In this document: positions 23,359 through 34,346 of the stretch, piece after piece
Layout: each line of letters opens with the position of its first letter
Numbering within the stretch: the first letter of the stretch is position 1
Assembly (NCBI GenBank): GCA_047495785.1
Contig: JBLDXI010000033.1
Span: 2,108,001-2,172,000, forward strand
DNA: 64,000 bases
Source: Lepidodermella squamata
Taxonomy: Eukaryota > Gastrotricha
Reading direction: 5' to 3'
Program-made: the position numbers and the translations under genes
Notes under the pieces: model-generated
Databases searched by the model: none
What the model was told of the DNA's origin: nothing
Seen by the model: only the letters and a program-made list of their open reading frames with translations

Positions 23359-24990
23359 TCATTCCTCGTGAGTGTAATCAAGGTCGCCGTTCGTCATGAT
23401 TCGGTCGTAGTGACCAGCGTTGTTGGGGTGCGTCCGCATCTCGTACTTGCGCAGGCACAAATCAACAGACATGGCCAGAGCAGAGGCAATGCGCGAAATT
23501 TCGTCGTCAGTGAAGTTAAGATTGACGTTAACTCGAAGGCTATAAGCATTTAAATAATAAAATAGTTCCATCTCGGAAATGGTTTATCAACAAACCTCGG
23601 CTTAGGGAGCTTGTGCTCAGATGGCAAATAACGAGCCTGGATGAGAGCAACGCCACGATCCAAGCACTCGTTAGAGATATCGTCCAGAATTTCGATATCA
23701 GTAGCCCGGTCGCCGGTGGACTGAGCCAAATAAATGTGCTTGATCGGCGAAAAATCTAGACCGCCAATGGTAACACCGTTCACTCTGGAAATAACATGAA
23801 TTTTGAACAAAAAAACATATCAAATATGGGAAAACTGACCCAGTGAGAGCTTTGTGCATGTCGATCGAACGTTTTCGCAATTTTTCAAACATTGCGGGGT
23901 TCTCTTCCATGATATCTAGGGCTTTGTGGGCCGCGATAGCGCAAAGAGGCGGCAGGGAGGCACTGAAACAGTAGCCGTGGCCGGAAAGGCGTTGATGATC
24001 GACGACGTACGTTGACCCAACTGAAAAGCCACCAGTAGAGGCCAACGAAGTTTCAAGCGAGCCTGAGATGAGGTCGATATCCTTAGCATCAACGCCTAGG
24101 AGTTCAGTAACACCTCGGCCCTTAGCACCAAGGCAAGCGAACGAGAACGTCTCATCCATGAAAATGCGGACCTTGTACTTGTATTTCAACTCCACAAGTT
24201 TCTTCAACGGGCAAACGTCGCCGTGGTTGACGTAGAGGCCTTCAATGACCAAAAACCGACGAGTTACAGCGGCTTTCTTCGGATTTTTCTTATCCTCGGC
24301 AGCTTGGGCTTGCATTAGCTCTTCCAAATGAGCCGTGTCGTTGTGTCGGAACCAGCAGAGTTTGCTTCGCGAGGCTTCGAGACCTTTTTGGATGGCGTAA
24401 TGGACGCCTTCGTCACAAAATACCACATCACCGCGCTTCGCATAGGCAGGGATAACCGAAGCGACGGTCGAAAAGCCGTAAGAGTACAGAATAGCCTCTT
24501 CGCTTTGAGTGTACTGCGCCAATTTATCCTCAAGGTCGAGATGAACGTCGAGGGTACCGTAAAAACCACGCGGGCCACATGAGCCGACGCCGTATTTAGA
24601 AATTGTATTGATAGCGGCTTCTTCGATGTCGTTGCGACCATTGAAGTCTAGGAAGTTGAACGAAGCTGTATTAATGCACCGCTTATCACGTAGAACGATG
24701 TATTTCGTTGGTTTTCCAGAGACAGTGTTCTCTTGAAAGGCCTTCAGCCCATCCAAGTTCGGATATTCGTCGGGGACTAATGGTTCGGGTTGCCATTCAG
24801 TTACCAGCTCATCCTGCTCCTTTTCGGTTAGGGGTTCCTTGGGGAGCCTGTAGCGTTTGCCTAGGAGAATACGCACAACCCAGATGACGAGGAATAGCTC
24901 GAAAATCAAATGATAAATTGGAACGCCGAAGAAGTCGAATAGGAAGTCACTGAAGTTACACGCCGACGAGTAAATGCTGCCGGCGACCAT
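23359..24990 (-). CDS. SPTLC1: Serine palmitoyltransferase subunit 1 (SPTLC1)
   Basis: Three exons (24990-23840, 23784-23596, 23539-23359) give 506 residues. The SPTLC1/SPTLC2 pair condenses serine with palmitoyl-CoA in the ER membrane, the first step of sphingolipid synthesis. An N-terminal membrane segment (YHLIFELFLVIWVVRILLG) precedes the aminotransferase fold. Signature blocks are NFLDFNGR, KYGVGSCGPRGFYGT, DVHLDLE, YSYGFSTVASVIPAY and DHQRLSGHGYCFSASLP. At the cofactor-lysine site the sequence is ISGSLETSLASTGGF with no lysine, as expected for the non-catalytic subunit. It lies 223 bp after INTS13, with a TTTTTCACTAG acceptor-like site before the ATG, so it may be the last gene of that cluster. 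Confidence 0.95.
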
Positions 24991-25213
24991 TCTATCAAAT
25001 TAAGTCAACTAATATATCCTAGTGAAAAACATGAATGAAATATAAAAAATGGCATGAATAAAGACGTGTGGACGCCCACGCTGCTGTAGCGTGATATTAA
25101 GGAGACGTTGGTTGAAAATGCGCACGTTGTTTTTTCTCCCGCGTAAAAATGGTGGGTATTAATATATCGTAGTACTACATCGTTTTGAGCAGTTATTACG
25201 TCGCGGCATACGA

Positions 25214-27372
25214 CTAGTCCATTGGCACACTGCCGTCTTTGTGTGCAGATAGTTTAGCACGCTCGTCAAATCCAATATACAGCTCAGCGACTTTGCCTTC
25301 GGGTAGTCGACGTGCGAACTCCCGCGGCTTCCGCTTATTAGCCACCTGGGTTGTCATCATAGTAAGGAAAGACTCCCCAATCGGGTGTAGGTTAACCGAT
25401 GCAGACGTTGCTGCGAAAGACGAAGGATATGTGTTCTCGCTCAAAACGCTCGACAAACCACCGGCTAGTCGGATCTTCTTGATCGGAGCAGCCGATGTCG
25501 GGCGGTTTTGAACACTCATCGGCATTGAAACTGAGGCTTGTGATACGTCAACAGGAGCAGCTGTTGAGTTGTCTTCGTGGGGGAAAATCGACTCACGGCA
25601 CAAAGCTTTTTGATTAACCTGCCCTGCAATGGCAGGCTTCAAGTTGCATGCGTATTCGAAAAGCTGTCGATGTTTCACCGATATGTGAGTATAAGCTGCT
25701 AGCAGAGACAACAGTTCGGCCCAAATCATCGATATCATCTGATCTGGTTTCTGAATTTTCGAACGCAGTCTGCTATTAGGAGGAAATTGTACCACCATTT
25801 CCATACGCTGCTCGGAGGACATCAACCTCTCAAGAACTCGCGTACACTCAGGAAACGAGTCTGTTTTCAACGTCTCAGCCTTAAAAATAGAAAAATATAA
25901 ACGAGAGATGGACTATAATGAAATTATACCAAGGCATTGACAAAAGGTTTGACTAGATTCGAGTTAGCTATTAACGAGTCGGCAATCGACAAAGGACAGC
26001 ACGTTGTCAATCGGCTGAGGTAAGTCAACGCCGCATCACTACAAAATGGTGCGTTAGATGAATGCCGCTGCAGTTTGCCTGCGCGAATGACAGCTGATAA
26101 ATGATTCACATTCACCTGAAAAAAACAATCAACGCTAAAATTATTGTACTTATGTCGAAAGAATGAACATACGCGATCTGGGGCGAATTTATATTCCAGC
26201 GCGTCTTCACACGGTAAACGAGCAGTTGTGAACGCTTGCAGGTAAATTTCGCCATTCACCGCCATCATACAGTAAGTCAAATTTTTGGCGACGATGTTTT
26301 TCGGCGGCTCCAACACCACGGTTCGGCCGTTGAGCAAAAACTGAACTAGACATTGCGTCGGTTTGCTGTTCATATCCAAAGGACTCGCGCAAAATGAATG
26401 AAGTCTGAACTGAACATCAGAGCCGGGTGATAACTTTGGAGTCGACCATCGCATAACCGCCATTTTAAGGGGGACACCCTCGCGGAGGGAAGTTCCAATG
26501 AAATCACTGCAATCAGGCATGGCTACCAGCGAGTGGTAAACCGAAGCTGGGTGTAACAGTTCAACGTCGTAATTCATCGACTGACCAGCGCCTTGTTCTT
26601 CTTTCATCGGAATGCCTTGGATTGTCGTCAAAATCAACCCATGTTGCTTCATAGCCAGTGAATACAAGCAGGTTGTCAAAGATTTGCCGCTAAACGCTGA
26701 AGTAACTTCGTATAACAAATTTCCGGCGTCATTCAGTTCTGTCGGCATTACGGAATACATTTTAGGTTCAGCACCAACGGCATTTGTGTGAACAATCGTT
26801 ACTGAAAGACCTTGTGGCAACGGCCAATTTTCACCCATTTCATTGCAGGTATCAACGATGAATTCCTTTAAGCGCTCGACACTAGCTGGCGAGGGCAGTC
26901 TAGTCAGAAAAATAATGCGGCCACCACCATTTCCCTCCCTACCCTCAGCCAGGAGAGATATTCCATTTTTCAAGGCAGCTGGGTGGCGAATATGCTTATG
27001 AGCCTGAGAAGAAACTATCCGCTTCGTGAAAGGGAACAGAGCTTCGGTGTATTGCAATGACGACAGCATTTCATCGTTCCAAATCGAACTACAGCCTTTC
27101 GGTATTATAGGGGTTAGCTGGTCGTTTTCAGCAACGGCTAGCCCGACTTGACGTTCGTAGCTGAAAATGTCGAACATAACGCGGCAATACTCGAGTACAG
27201 CCTCGCAATTACAAGTCCAGAACGACTTTCCAACAGTTCGAGGGCCCCCACTGCCTGCTTTGATGCCGGGTGTGGCGGAAACTTGTACATTGAGATCACA
27301 ATCGATCATAAAACCACTGAAATCCCGCATCGGAAGAGAACCATCTAATATAAACAACGTGCGAGATTCCAT
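25214..27372 (-). CDS. INTS13: Integrator complex subunit 13 (Asunder)
   Basis: Three exons (27372-26173, 26115-25930, 25879-25214) give 683 residues, close to the roughly 700 of animal INTS13. It belongs to the INTS10-INTS13-INTS14 module of Integrator, which handles snRNA 3'-end processing and promoter-proximal transcription control; in flies it is Asunder. The VWA-like N-terminal half shows FWTCNCEAVLEYCRVMFDI and TTIQGIPMKEEQ with YDVELLHP, very like the family. Near the C terminus is KPREFARR. Intron 1 is 57 bp with no in-frame stop, so retention would add 19 residues. The start lies 114 bp after the INTS9 stop with no AATAAA on the coding strand of the gap. Confidence 0.92.
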
Positions 27373-27416
27373 ATCAGCGTATTAATAATTCTATGAAAAA
27401 TTAACAAAAATTAACA

Positions 27417-27431
27417 CTGTAAATAAAGAAA
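27417..27431 (-). promoter_or_regulatory. Probable trans-splice acceptor for INTS13
   Basis: On the coding strand the gap between INTS9 and INTS13 holds TTTCTTTATTTACAG, an acceptor-like site about 45 bp before the ATG. A second, TTTTTCATAG, follows closer to the ATG. No cis donor precedes them within the gap, as expected of spliced-leader addition. Confidence 0.5.
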
Positions 27432-27486
27432 TTTTTGAGCAAAATGAAGAGACCTTGTAGCTCAGAAGAAAATCAAATAAAAATTT

Positions 27487-29433
27487 TCAATGTAGTAGCA
27501 CAACGCTTCGTAGAAGAGCGTTTTTCACTTTTGTCATGACACCCTCGTCGGCATTTCCATCGAAAATTATGTTGGTCTGTTCGCTGTTCTTCCCAGCGAA
27601 AACAACCATAGCATCGCCACTATTGATTGTCACAGTAGCCGCTTGATTATCCGGTGTTTTCGAGTCTGTCGAGCGGTCAACAACCACATCAGTTATCCCA
27701 TCGTCTTTAAGGCGCTGCAAAAATTCTTCGAGATTCGGCTCACTCAGGGCGTAACACGTTGGTAGAGCATAGTCAGAGGCATTAATTGCATCGGGAATCG
27801 CCTCAAGAACCCGCTTACCATCCCGCTCGACGTAAGCAGCATTGCAAACAGCAAGGGTAACACCTGAATTTCTAAACTGCATCGGCATCAACGATTCAGC
27901 TAAATCCGGGTCCATTGCAACAGTAACAAAATCCTTGCGAAGTGGAACATGGTAAGGCCGTTTTGGAACAGCAGGTACCAATTTGTAGCCAGCCGAACCG
28001 TCGGATGAGGGATGAAAGGGGACTTTCATCTGAGCAGCTTGCTGCACATAGAAATCACACGCCACGACCATGTTTGGCTTCAAATCTGCCAGCAACTTGT
28101 GAACTTGGCCGTAATTCAACCTCGTGTCGATGGGGAATGTAGCTGACTTCATCGCCATGGGTTGATACGGGTCTAACATGCCTAGTCTCGGGCAATCAGG
28201 TTCTACTAGAGCCACCATATTTTTCGGATTAGAGCGCCAGTTTTCCAGCAAGTGGACCGTGTTTCCGAAACGCATACTCGGATGGCCGCAGAAAACTATT
28301 GAAGGAGACTGAAATGAAGAGCTGAATTCGCCGAAAATATCCGTGAAAGTTTTCAACCGGCCCGTTTCAAGCAGGTGAGCGTGTACCATAGGATTTTCGG
28401 GTGAATCTTGCAAAATTGTTTTGCTTCGTCTGTTATCTGAAAGCCATTCAATATAGACATTAGACAGAGTCAAACTTTCTTGCGCGACCGGTGAGACAAA
28501 AAATAGCGGTACTTGCGAAAAATTGCTCATATCAAGATGTTTAGCAACATATTCAATCAAATCGTAGACCACGCCAACAGGTGAACATGGAACCAATACT
28601 GACCCGCCATCACGAACTACGCTTGTAACCATATCGTTGAATTTGCCAATATTCTGATCAGGGCCGACATCGGGGTGGCGAGTCATGCTGAGCAGGAAAC
28701 ATACATCGGCAGATCGAAGAGGCGGTAAATCCAAAGCACGAGACTGAATCGAAATAGACGAAGATGACGAAATGACCACAATTTTGCGCCCATCGCCTTC
28801 AATCACCCAATTAGCGCTACCTAGAGTTTGACCCGAGCAATACGGAGTGATATCGACCAATCCGTAGATATCAGCGCTCTGACTGAAAAACAGCGTTTCA
28901 ACCAAATCCCAACATTTGACCAGCTCCTCTCGAGTTGGAAAGACCGAATTAGGAATAGCCATATCATGCAACCGTTCTTGCTTGTAAGAATATCCACTAG
29001 TTGCTGATTTCAGGTCGTCAGACAGCTTCCATTTAATTCGACATTGGTCCACCATGGTAGCAATCTCTTCGAAGCAAAGTCTGCCCAGCTCGATGGTAGG
29101 TTCAGTAGCAAGAACGCGAGCTCTGAAGCCGGGTAGGCGAACTAAGAAGGGCAAAGCTGTGATCGACTCAAAATTCGACAGCAAAACCACGTCGACGTCA
29201 GCCCAGCTGATTAAATTGAAAGACGGCATTTTGACCTCCCAAGCGTCGCTATCGTCGTCATTCATGTTTTCAATATCACGCTGAAACTTCGAAATCGATG
29301 ACACAAGTGGTTTGGGATCGGAGGCTCGTAGAGATTCAAAATCGACAGCGCAATCGACCACAATAGTGACAGAGCGAAGTCGGAGCCATAAACAAGTTCG
29401 ATGTACGTTATCGGACAGGTAGCAAAATCTCAT
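27487..29433 (-). CDS. INTS9: Integrator complex subunit 9 (INTS9)
   Basis: A single uninterrupted exon of 648 residues, close to human INTS9 (658). INTS9 is the inactive metallo-beta-lactamase/beta-CASP partner of the nuclease INTS11 in the Integrator cleavage module. Matching blocks in order are VDVVLLSNFESITALPFLV, ATEPTIELGRLCFEE, LGSANWVIEGDG, GGSVLVPCSPVGVVYDLIE, FFVSPVAQESLTLSN and HPSMRFGNTVH, with YQPMAMKSATFPIDTRLNYG after. The zinc-binding HxHxDH of active nucleases is absent (SNFESI at that place), as in other INTS9 proteins. No intron is needed, unlike most neighbours. It begins 72 bp after the NEMF stop. Confidence 0.95.
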   Translation of the reverse strand: MRFCYLSDNVHRTCLWLRLRSVTIVVDCAVDFESLRASDPKPLVSSISKFQRDIENMNDDDSDAWEVKMPSFNLISWADVDVVLLSNFESITALPFLVRLPGFRARVLATEPTIELGRLCFEEIATMVDQCRIKWKLSDDLKSATSGYSYKQERLHDMAIPNSVFPTREELVKCWDLVETLFFSQSADIYGLVDITPYCSGQTLGSANWVIEGDGRKIVVISSSSSISIQSRALDLPPLRSADVCFLLSMTRHPDVGPDQNIGKFNDMVTSVVRDGGSVLVPCSPVGVVYDLIEYVAKHLDMSNFSQVPLFFVSPVAQESLTLSNVYIEWLSDNRRSKTILQDSPENPMVHAHLLETGRLKTFTDIFGEFSSSFQSPSIVFCGHPSMRFGNTVHLLENWRSNPKNMVALVEPDCPRLGMLDPYQPMAMKSATFPIDTRLNYGQVHKLLADLKPNMVVACDFYVQQAAQMKVPFHPSSDGSAGYKLVPAVPKRPYHVPLRKDFVTVAMDPDLAESLMPMQFRNSGVTLAVCNAAYVERDGKRVLEAIPDAINASDYALPTCYALSEPNLEEFLQRLKDDGITDVVVDRSTDSKTPDNQAATVTINSGDAMVVFAGKNSEQTNIIFDGNADEGVMTKVKNALLRSVVLLH

Positions 29434-29446
29434 TTTCAGAAATTAT

Positions 29447-29458
29447 CTATATCAGAAA
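29447..29458 (-). promoter_or_regulatory. Probable trans-splice acceptor for INTS9
   Basis: Within the 72-bp NEMF-INTS9 gap the coding strand reads TTTCTGATATAG, 13 bp before the ATG. The gap is too short for a separate promoter and has no AATAAA, so spliced-leader trans-splicing of a polycistronic RNA is the simplest reading. Confidence 0.5.
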
Positions 29459-29505
29459 TAAACCAAATGTAGATTAGCGAGCTTTAATTTCACGTTTCAA
29501 TAAGA

Positions 29506-32500
29506 TTAAGATTTCGCTGCTATCGCAGCGGCTTGTTTTTGCTTTTTAGCCAAGTTCTTTTTCTTCAATTTTTCAGTTGCCGCAGCCTGAGCGGCGCCAC
29601 TGAGCATAAGCTTGCAAGATTGGGGCATATTTTTTGACCACTCATCCTCTGGCACTGCTTTAACCATCGACCGCACAACTGCGAATTGCTGCAATTTTTG
29701 ATCAGCATTGGCCGAATTCTCACCACCCGACCGTTGCTGCCGCTCACCCGCAAGCTGTCTCTGCCAAGCTTCGACAGCAGCTCGCGCCACTTTACCACGC
29801 TTAGTCTTACCAGGAATGATTTTAACGCGGAATGAGCACCGAGAAAGCGATGGGTAAGGTGCACACATCGGCAGAGCGTAGAGAACAGTCTGCGATGAAG
29901 TGCTATCTAACGACTTGACGTCATCTTGACTCTCAGCCGCTAAATTGAAAAATCGAACTAGGGGTGCTTTTTTCACCGGGTCGCAAATGAACCGATGCAA
30001 AGCGGAGTCGATTTGATGTCGTTGCTTGTTCAAACGATGTTTAATATCAGCTTCATTCTCATCATCTCCGAGATCGACAGGCACGGCTTCTTGCGGTTGA
30101 TTTCTCGGTTGCCTCGGCGGCCGATCGACTGACTCGCGTTTAACAGCTGGAGCCGCAGAAGCTGGCGGAGCATTTTTTGCAGCCTTCTTCGAATTTTTCT
30201 CTTGCTTACTGCCAGAAGATTGCAGCAAAGCCATCCGCAGCTCTCGCTCCTCTTCATCTTGATCGGCGTATTTGTCCTTGATTTTTTTCAATTTACCTTT
30301 CTGCCCTCGAGTCGGCTGTTTATTTTGCTTACCGGTCGGAGCAGTAACGGGTCTTTCGTGAACGACTGGTTGTTGCTTCTGTTGTTGCTGCTGCTGTTGC
30401 TTCTGTTTTTGTTGCTGTTGCTGCTTTTTGATGACATTGGGATTAATTGTCGAGACTACAACAACTTCCTCTTCAACTTTCGACCCAACACCAGCCCAAA
30501 CGTCCAAGTCGTCTTCATCAGCAGGTTTGTCGCCGCTTTCCTCTTTCTTCTCTTCGATTTTAGTTTCTTCAGCATTCGTCTCTGGCTTGTCAACGAAATT
30601 TTTAACTGGCTCTGGGGCAGTCTCCTCGTCTGAGGAATCACTTTCGCTTCCGTCTCCATCCTCATTTTCCTCCGATTTCGGAGCGGCTACGAACACAACG
30701 CCAAGGCCAAGCACAAGAGGTTCAAGGGGAAGAATATTGCGCTTACCACGAACGATGAAAGCACCAGAAGCAACGAATTCACCGGTTTGAGGGGTTTTAG
30801 AGACCTGATTACCCCAGACCCAATAAGCATGAGCCGGGGTACCCTCTTGCCATGCCATACTTCTCGCCACGGCGAAAATAGCAGCTTCTCGTAAAGTGGA
30901 AGGCGGTGGTGGGATTCGCTCTTCAGCAGTAAGTTTCGCTGAATCTAGGCCAGTTTTTATCAACACAACACCAGCACCATGAAGTTCACAATGCAAGAAA
31001 ATATCAGTCGGAGCCATGTATCGACGGACTAGAATTTCGTTTTGTTGATGATCTCGACCAGCGATCACAAGCCGGCCATCTGATGATACAAACCAAGCGA
31101 ATTGCTCGAACCAAAACGCACGTCTTGCTGAACGAGTTGACTTGGCTCTCTCGTCCAACTCTCCTAAACTTTTGGAAGCGCCAGTTCCGATGCTGCGCTC
31201 AGCATTTTTTATAGCGACTTGAGCGGCCGCAACAGTTTTTGTCATTTTATCCAAAGCGGTGCGACGTTTAGCCCAAAGCTTTTCACAATTCAATACAGCG
31301 GACAGGGCCAGCTCAACAGATACGGCTGTGTTATTGAATCGAAGCTTTATGATACCCTTGTCGATCTCTAGCTTGTAAATAACGGCAGCTGTTGGATCGC
31401 CAAGACTTCTTGCTTCCAGAAGCAGTTGCTCGATATCAGGCTGGGCCAAACCGGCCGTGACAGCAGTTCGAACTGTACTCAAAGCTCTTTCTACAATTGC
31501 CATGTTTTGCTCAATGATATCAGCGGCAAGTGAGGCATTTTTGGCTTCATCCTCGAGCGTCTTGATGCGACCATCGTGATCTCGCCTAACGTTTTCGACT
31601 CTCTTTAAAGCTGCATCTCGATCAGCTGCTTGCTTAACTTGCAGTTTCGAATCTTCTTGTTTCCAGAAAAACTCATCAACTGCTTCGGAAAATGACTCGA
31701 AGGGCTTCACCAGCTCTGGTTCCGAATCTTTGCACAAGTGAGCGAATAGGAATGGTGAAAATTCGTCATACACAGCAGATTTTTCCGCACTTGATTTTGT
31801 AACAGGTAACGCAGACAGATTTATGCAGGGAGATAGAGGTGCTTTGAGCACGGCGCCATTAACTGCAGACCCAGGTTTTACAGTTTCAATGAGCGAAGAA
31901 AGCATATTTTCCGCCTCCAGAACAGCCTCGCTCAATTGACTCAGGAAAGAATCACGCCCACCGTAGCTTTTGAAGCAATCTCTCATCGGCTTTCTGCCGT
32001 CGAGTTTATGCAAATGCAAATAATGTTCCAAAAGAATCGTTGCCCCGCCGAACCGTTTGCTGAGTACCTTTGACAGCCATCTCCTCAGCTGATCTTTTTC
32101 ATCGCAAGATATGCCATCATCCTTCACTATTTTGGCTATTTCACTCTCCAAAATGCCTCGGATGGTAGTTTCGTCGAAAACTTGAGCAGGCTCACTGATT
32201 TCAACAGGGTAGCGTTGTCCAACAGCAGGTCGAGGGCGGAGAGCATACACGACAACGTAATCATCCGTAGTAAGCAGAATATTGCCGTGGTCGTAAAGCT
32301 CGACAATGAGACGGTATTTGCCAAAGTCAAAATCGAGAACTCTTTCCAAGCAGCTTCCAGTGACAAGCATGTTCACGTTGAACAAGACCGAGCCCCGAAG
32401 ATGTTTTCGCAGCTTCATGGCAAACCCGTTCGGAAGATCAGGCTTAGGCCATTCGTGATTAGTCATGTGCAGGCGAATACCGGATTCAATGAATATAACA

Positions 32501-32646
32501 CCTTTGCCTTTGCCCTGGCCAGATAGCTTGAAAAGATAAGTCTTTCCATTAATATCATATACATTAGCTAGACGCCTCCCAACAGCTGATGTCCTCAAGT
32601 CATGGATAATAGCAGCAACATCAACTGCATTGAATCGATTTTTCAT
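29506..32646 (-). CDS. NEMF: NEMF/Rqc2 (Caliban), ribosome quality control factor
   Basis: One long exon of 1046 residues from the ATG at 32646; the start MKNRF matches family starts, and an upstream in-frame TTG is ignored. NEMF binds stalled 60S subunits with peptidyl-tRNA, recruits Listerin and can add C-terminal tails. It shows the NFACT-N domain (VYDINGKTYLFKLS, VIFIESGIRLHMT), a long coiled coil, and the NFACT-R segment (FAWFVSSDGRLVIAGRDHQ, NEILVRRYMAP, DIFLHCELHGAG, GEFVASGAFIVRGKRN). An acidic linker, a Gln/Lys run and GKLKKIKDKYADQDEEERE follow, then the C-terminal NFACT-C block (ALPMCAPYPSLSRC). It is probably the first gene of a cluster with INTS9, INTS13 and SPTLC1. Confidence 0.96.
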   Translation of the reverse strand: MKNRFNAVDVAAIIHDLRTSAVGRRLANVYDINGKTYLFKLSGQGKGKGVIFIESGIRLHMTNHEWPKPDLPNGFAMKLRKHLRGSVLFNVNMLVTGSCLERVLDFDFGKYRLIVELYDHGNILLTTDDYVVVYALRPRPAVGQRYPVEISEPAQVFDETTIRGILESEIAKIVKDDGISCDEKDQLRRWLSKVLSKRFGGATILLEHYLHLHKLDGRKPMRDCFKSYGGRDSFLSQLSEAVLEAENMLSSLIETVKPGSAVNGAVLKAPLSPCINLSALPVTKSSAEKSAVYDEFSPFLFAHLCKDSEPELVKPFESFSEAVDEFFWKQEDSKLQVKQAADRDAALKRVENVRRDHDGRIKTLEDEAKNASLAADIIEQNMAIVERALSTVRTAVTAGLAQPDIEQLLLEARSLGDPTAAVIYKLEIDKGIIKLRFNNTAVSVELALSAVLNCEKLWAKRRTALDKMTKTVAAAQVAIKNAERSIGTGASKSLGELDERAKSTRSARRAFWFEQFAWFVSSDGRLVIAGRDHQQNEILVRRYMAPTDIFLHCELHGAGVVLIKTGLDSAKLTAEERIPPPPSTLREAAIFAVARSMAWQEGTPAHAYWVWGNQVSKTPQTGEFVASGAFIVRGKRNILPLEPLVLGLGVVFVAAPKSEENEDGDGSESDSSDEETAPEPVKNFVDKPETNAEETKIEEKKEESGDKPADEDDLDVWAGVGSKVEEEVVVVSTINPNVIKKQQQQQKQKQQQQQQQKQQPVVHERPVTAPTGKQNKQPTRGQKGKLKKIKDKYADQDEEERELRMALLQSSGSKQEKNSKKAAKNAPPASAAPAVKRESVDRPPRQPRNQPQEAVPVDLGDDENEADIKHRLNKQRHQIDSALHRFICDPVKKAPLVRFFNLAAESQDDVKSLDSTSSQTVLYALPMCAPYPSLSRCSFRVKIIPGKTKRGKVARAAVEAWQRQLAGERQQRSGGENSANADQKLQQFAVVRSMVKAVPEDEWSKNMPQSCKLMLSGAAQAAATEKLKKKNLAKKQKQAAAIAAKS

Positions 32647-34001
32647 TTTATTGTACAATCACAGTCTATATGAAAAAGTCATCCGTCATCCAAATTGTGT
32701 TCCGAGATTCGAGAGAAAATGGCTAATAAGTCAAGTAAAAAGACAACGGCTTAAAATACACAAATACGGATTATTTAGCCTCCGATCATAACAAGCCATT
32801 ACATCCGATCGAATGTCGCACGTCGGACATCGGACATTGGACATTAATTAAAGGGGCCATGACGCTGGGGCCAGGGGCATTGCCCAACAATCTGTACCAA
32901 TGGCGGGAATGGATACAAATCACTAGCATCACTAGCACCTATAGCAATAACGCTTAAAATATAGCAAGAGTGATTGAAATGTCAACGGAACTCCCAAGAT
33001 GACTCATAGAACTAGCAATAGCAACTTCAAAAACTTGGAACGGGTTGAGGCCACAAAAATTCAGTTGTTTTTGTAAAATTCTTGCTAATCAGAAGCCAAA
33101 ACCACTTCAAGTTCTACAAAAATAACAACTAACATTATCGCAATAATTTGCGCGATTATTATTATTTCGGTTGACCTTCACGTTATTAATGCTCTGCCCG
33201 GCGCGGGCAATTTTTTTGTTTGAAGTCCGCGATGTCGTGACATGCAAAATTCCGTTGGGCAGATAAGCATTGCGCGTTGATTCGCGGTCTGAAAGGTCTT
33301 AGTGTTTGCTGCGGTTTATTTTTGAATCCTTAGCGTTGTTCATTGCATGCTTATCTACTTGGAAACGAAGAAGCTCTCAATCTGTGGAGTTTCTAATCCA
33401 TGCGCGTTCGGGTTGCGGCGCAAATGCTTAGCTTTGTCGCTGCCTACTGTTCCATTTCCACTCCTGGCATCAGCCTTGTGTTTTAATATATCACCTTGAA
33501 GAATTCGTTTGAAAGCCACCTGAGACAATCCCTTAGCTCTAACGGTGAATAGCTATTTGCTACAGACTATAGATGAATCCGGCATCTATTTGCATACTTT
33601 TCGAATGAACTTTCTCGCGGTGCTAATAAACGATCACTTATTTCCAATAAAGAACTTCGAAAAATTTGTCATGTTCCCGCGATAATCTCCCTTGCAAGCT
33701 AACCTGAAGTAATCTTGCTTTACTTGAGCCCATCAAGTTTTTCAGGGCCTTGCCGACTGCCTTTTATTAATACCAGTGGTCAACCTAGTGCGAAACTTAT
33801 GAATCAGAACTCACCGAGTCTTTACGCTTTTAATGGTTCTCCGCGGCCTATCTTAGGGGAGAAGGAAAGGGTAATTCGCGTCGTCATTCAAAACACGCAT
33901 TATACATTATACATTTCTTTCCGATTGCGCTTGGGTCTGATCTATCAGATTCACTCTTCTTTTTATCAACTAGAGGCTTGAATTCATCTCATGCAAATTG
34001 G

Positions 34002-34033
<32 letters not shown>

Positions 34034-34346
34034 TGGTTCTATGTCCGAACCCATGTCCGAACGTTAGGCCTGTTAGTGATTTTGGTATCATGTTGCGTCT
34101 AATTTTACGTGCGATCTGTCAGTATTTACAGTTTTATATATTCACCTTCGATATACTGCCCCTAATTCTCAGCTTTGCATGACATAGTTTATTGAGCTGA
34201 AATAAATCGGTTTCTCAGCGGCTCTAGGCAGGTGCAATATCTTTTTACAGTAATCGACTCAGCGCTTTGCATACCGCTGATGTAGTTTTATTAATAGTTA
34301 ATTAGCAGCAAATAGCTTTATCGATTTCAACTCGACTCCTATCTAA
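32647..34346. other. Divergent intergenic region between NEMF and HPS1-like clusters
   Basis: 1.7 kb separates the two probable operon heads, NEMF (-) and the HPS1-like gene (+), so both promoters should lie here. I see reiterated CGGACAT words near 32822-32842, TAGCA-type reiterations near 32923-32946 and an ATT microsatellite. An 88-codon + strand frame (33715-33981) has no recognisable features and is left out. Confidence 0.5.
34003..34031. repeat. ATT microsatellite
   Basis: About ten perfect TTA/ATT units in the region upstream of the HPS1-like gene. Confidence 0.85.

Noticed and set aside
30202-30633. 143-codon + strand frame rich in Leu
   Set aside because: It is the reverse complement of the acidic and polyglutamine region of NEMF; the leucine run mirrors CAG/CAA codons.
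33715-33981. 88-codon + strand frame upstream of the HPS1-like gene
   Set aside because: No recognisable domain and no splice or codon support.
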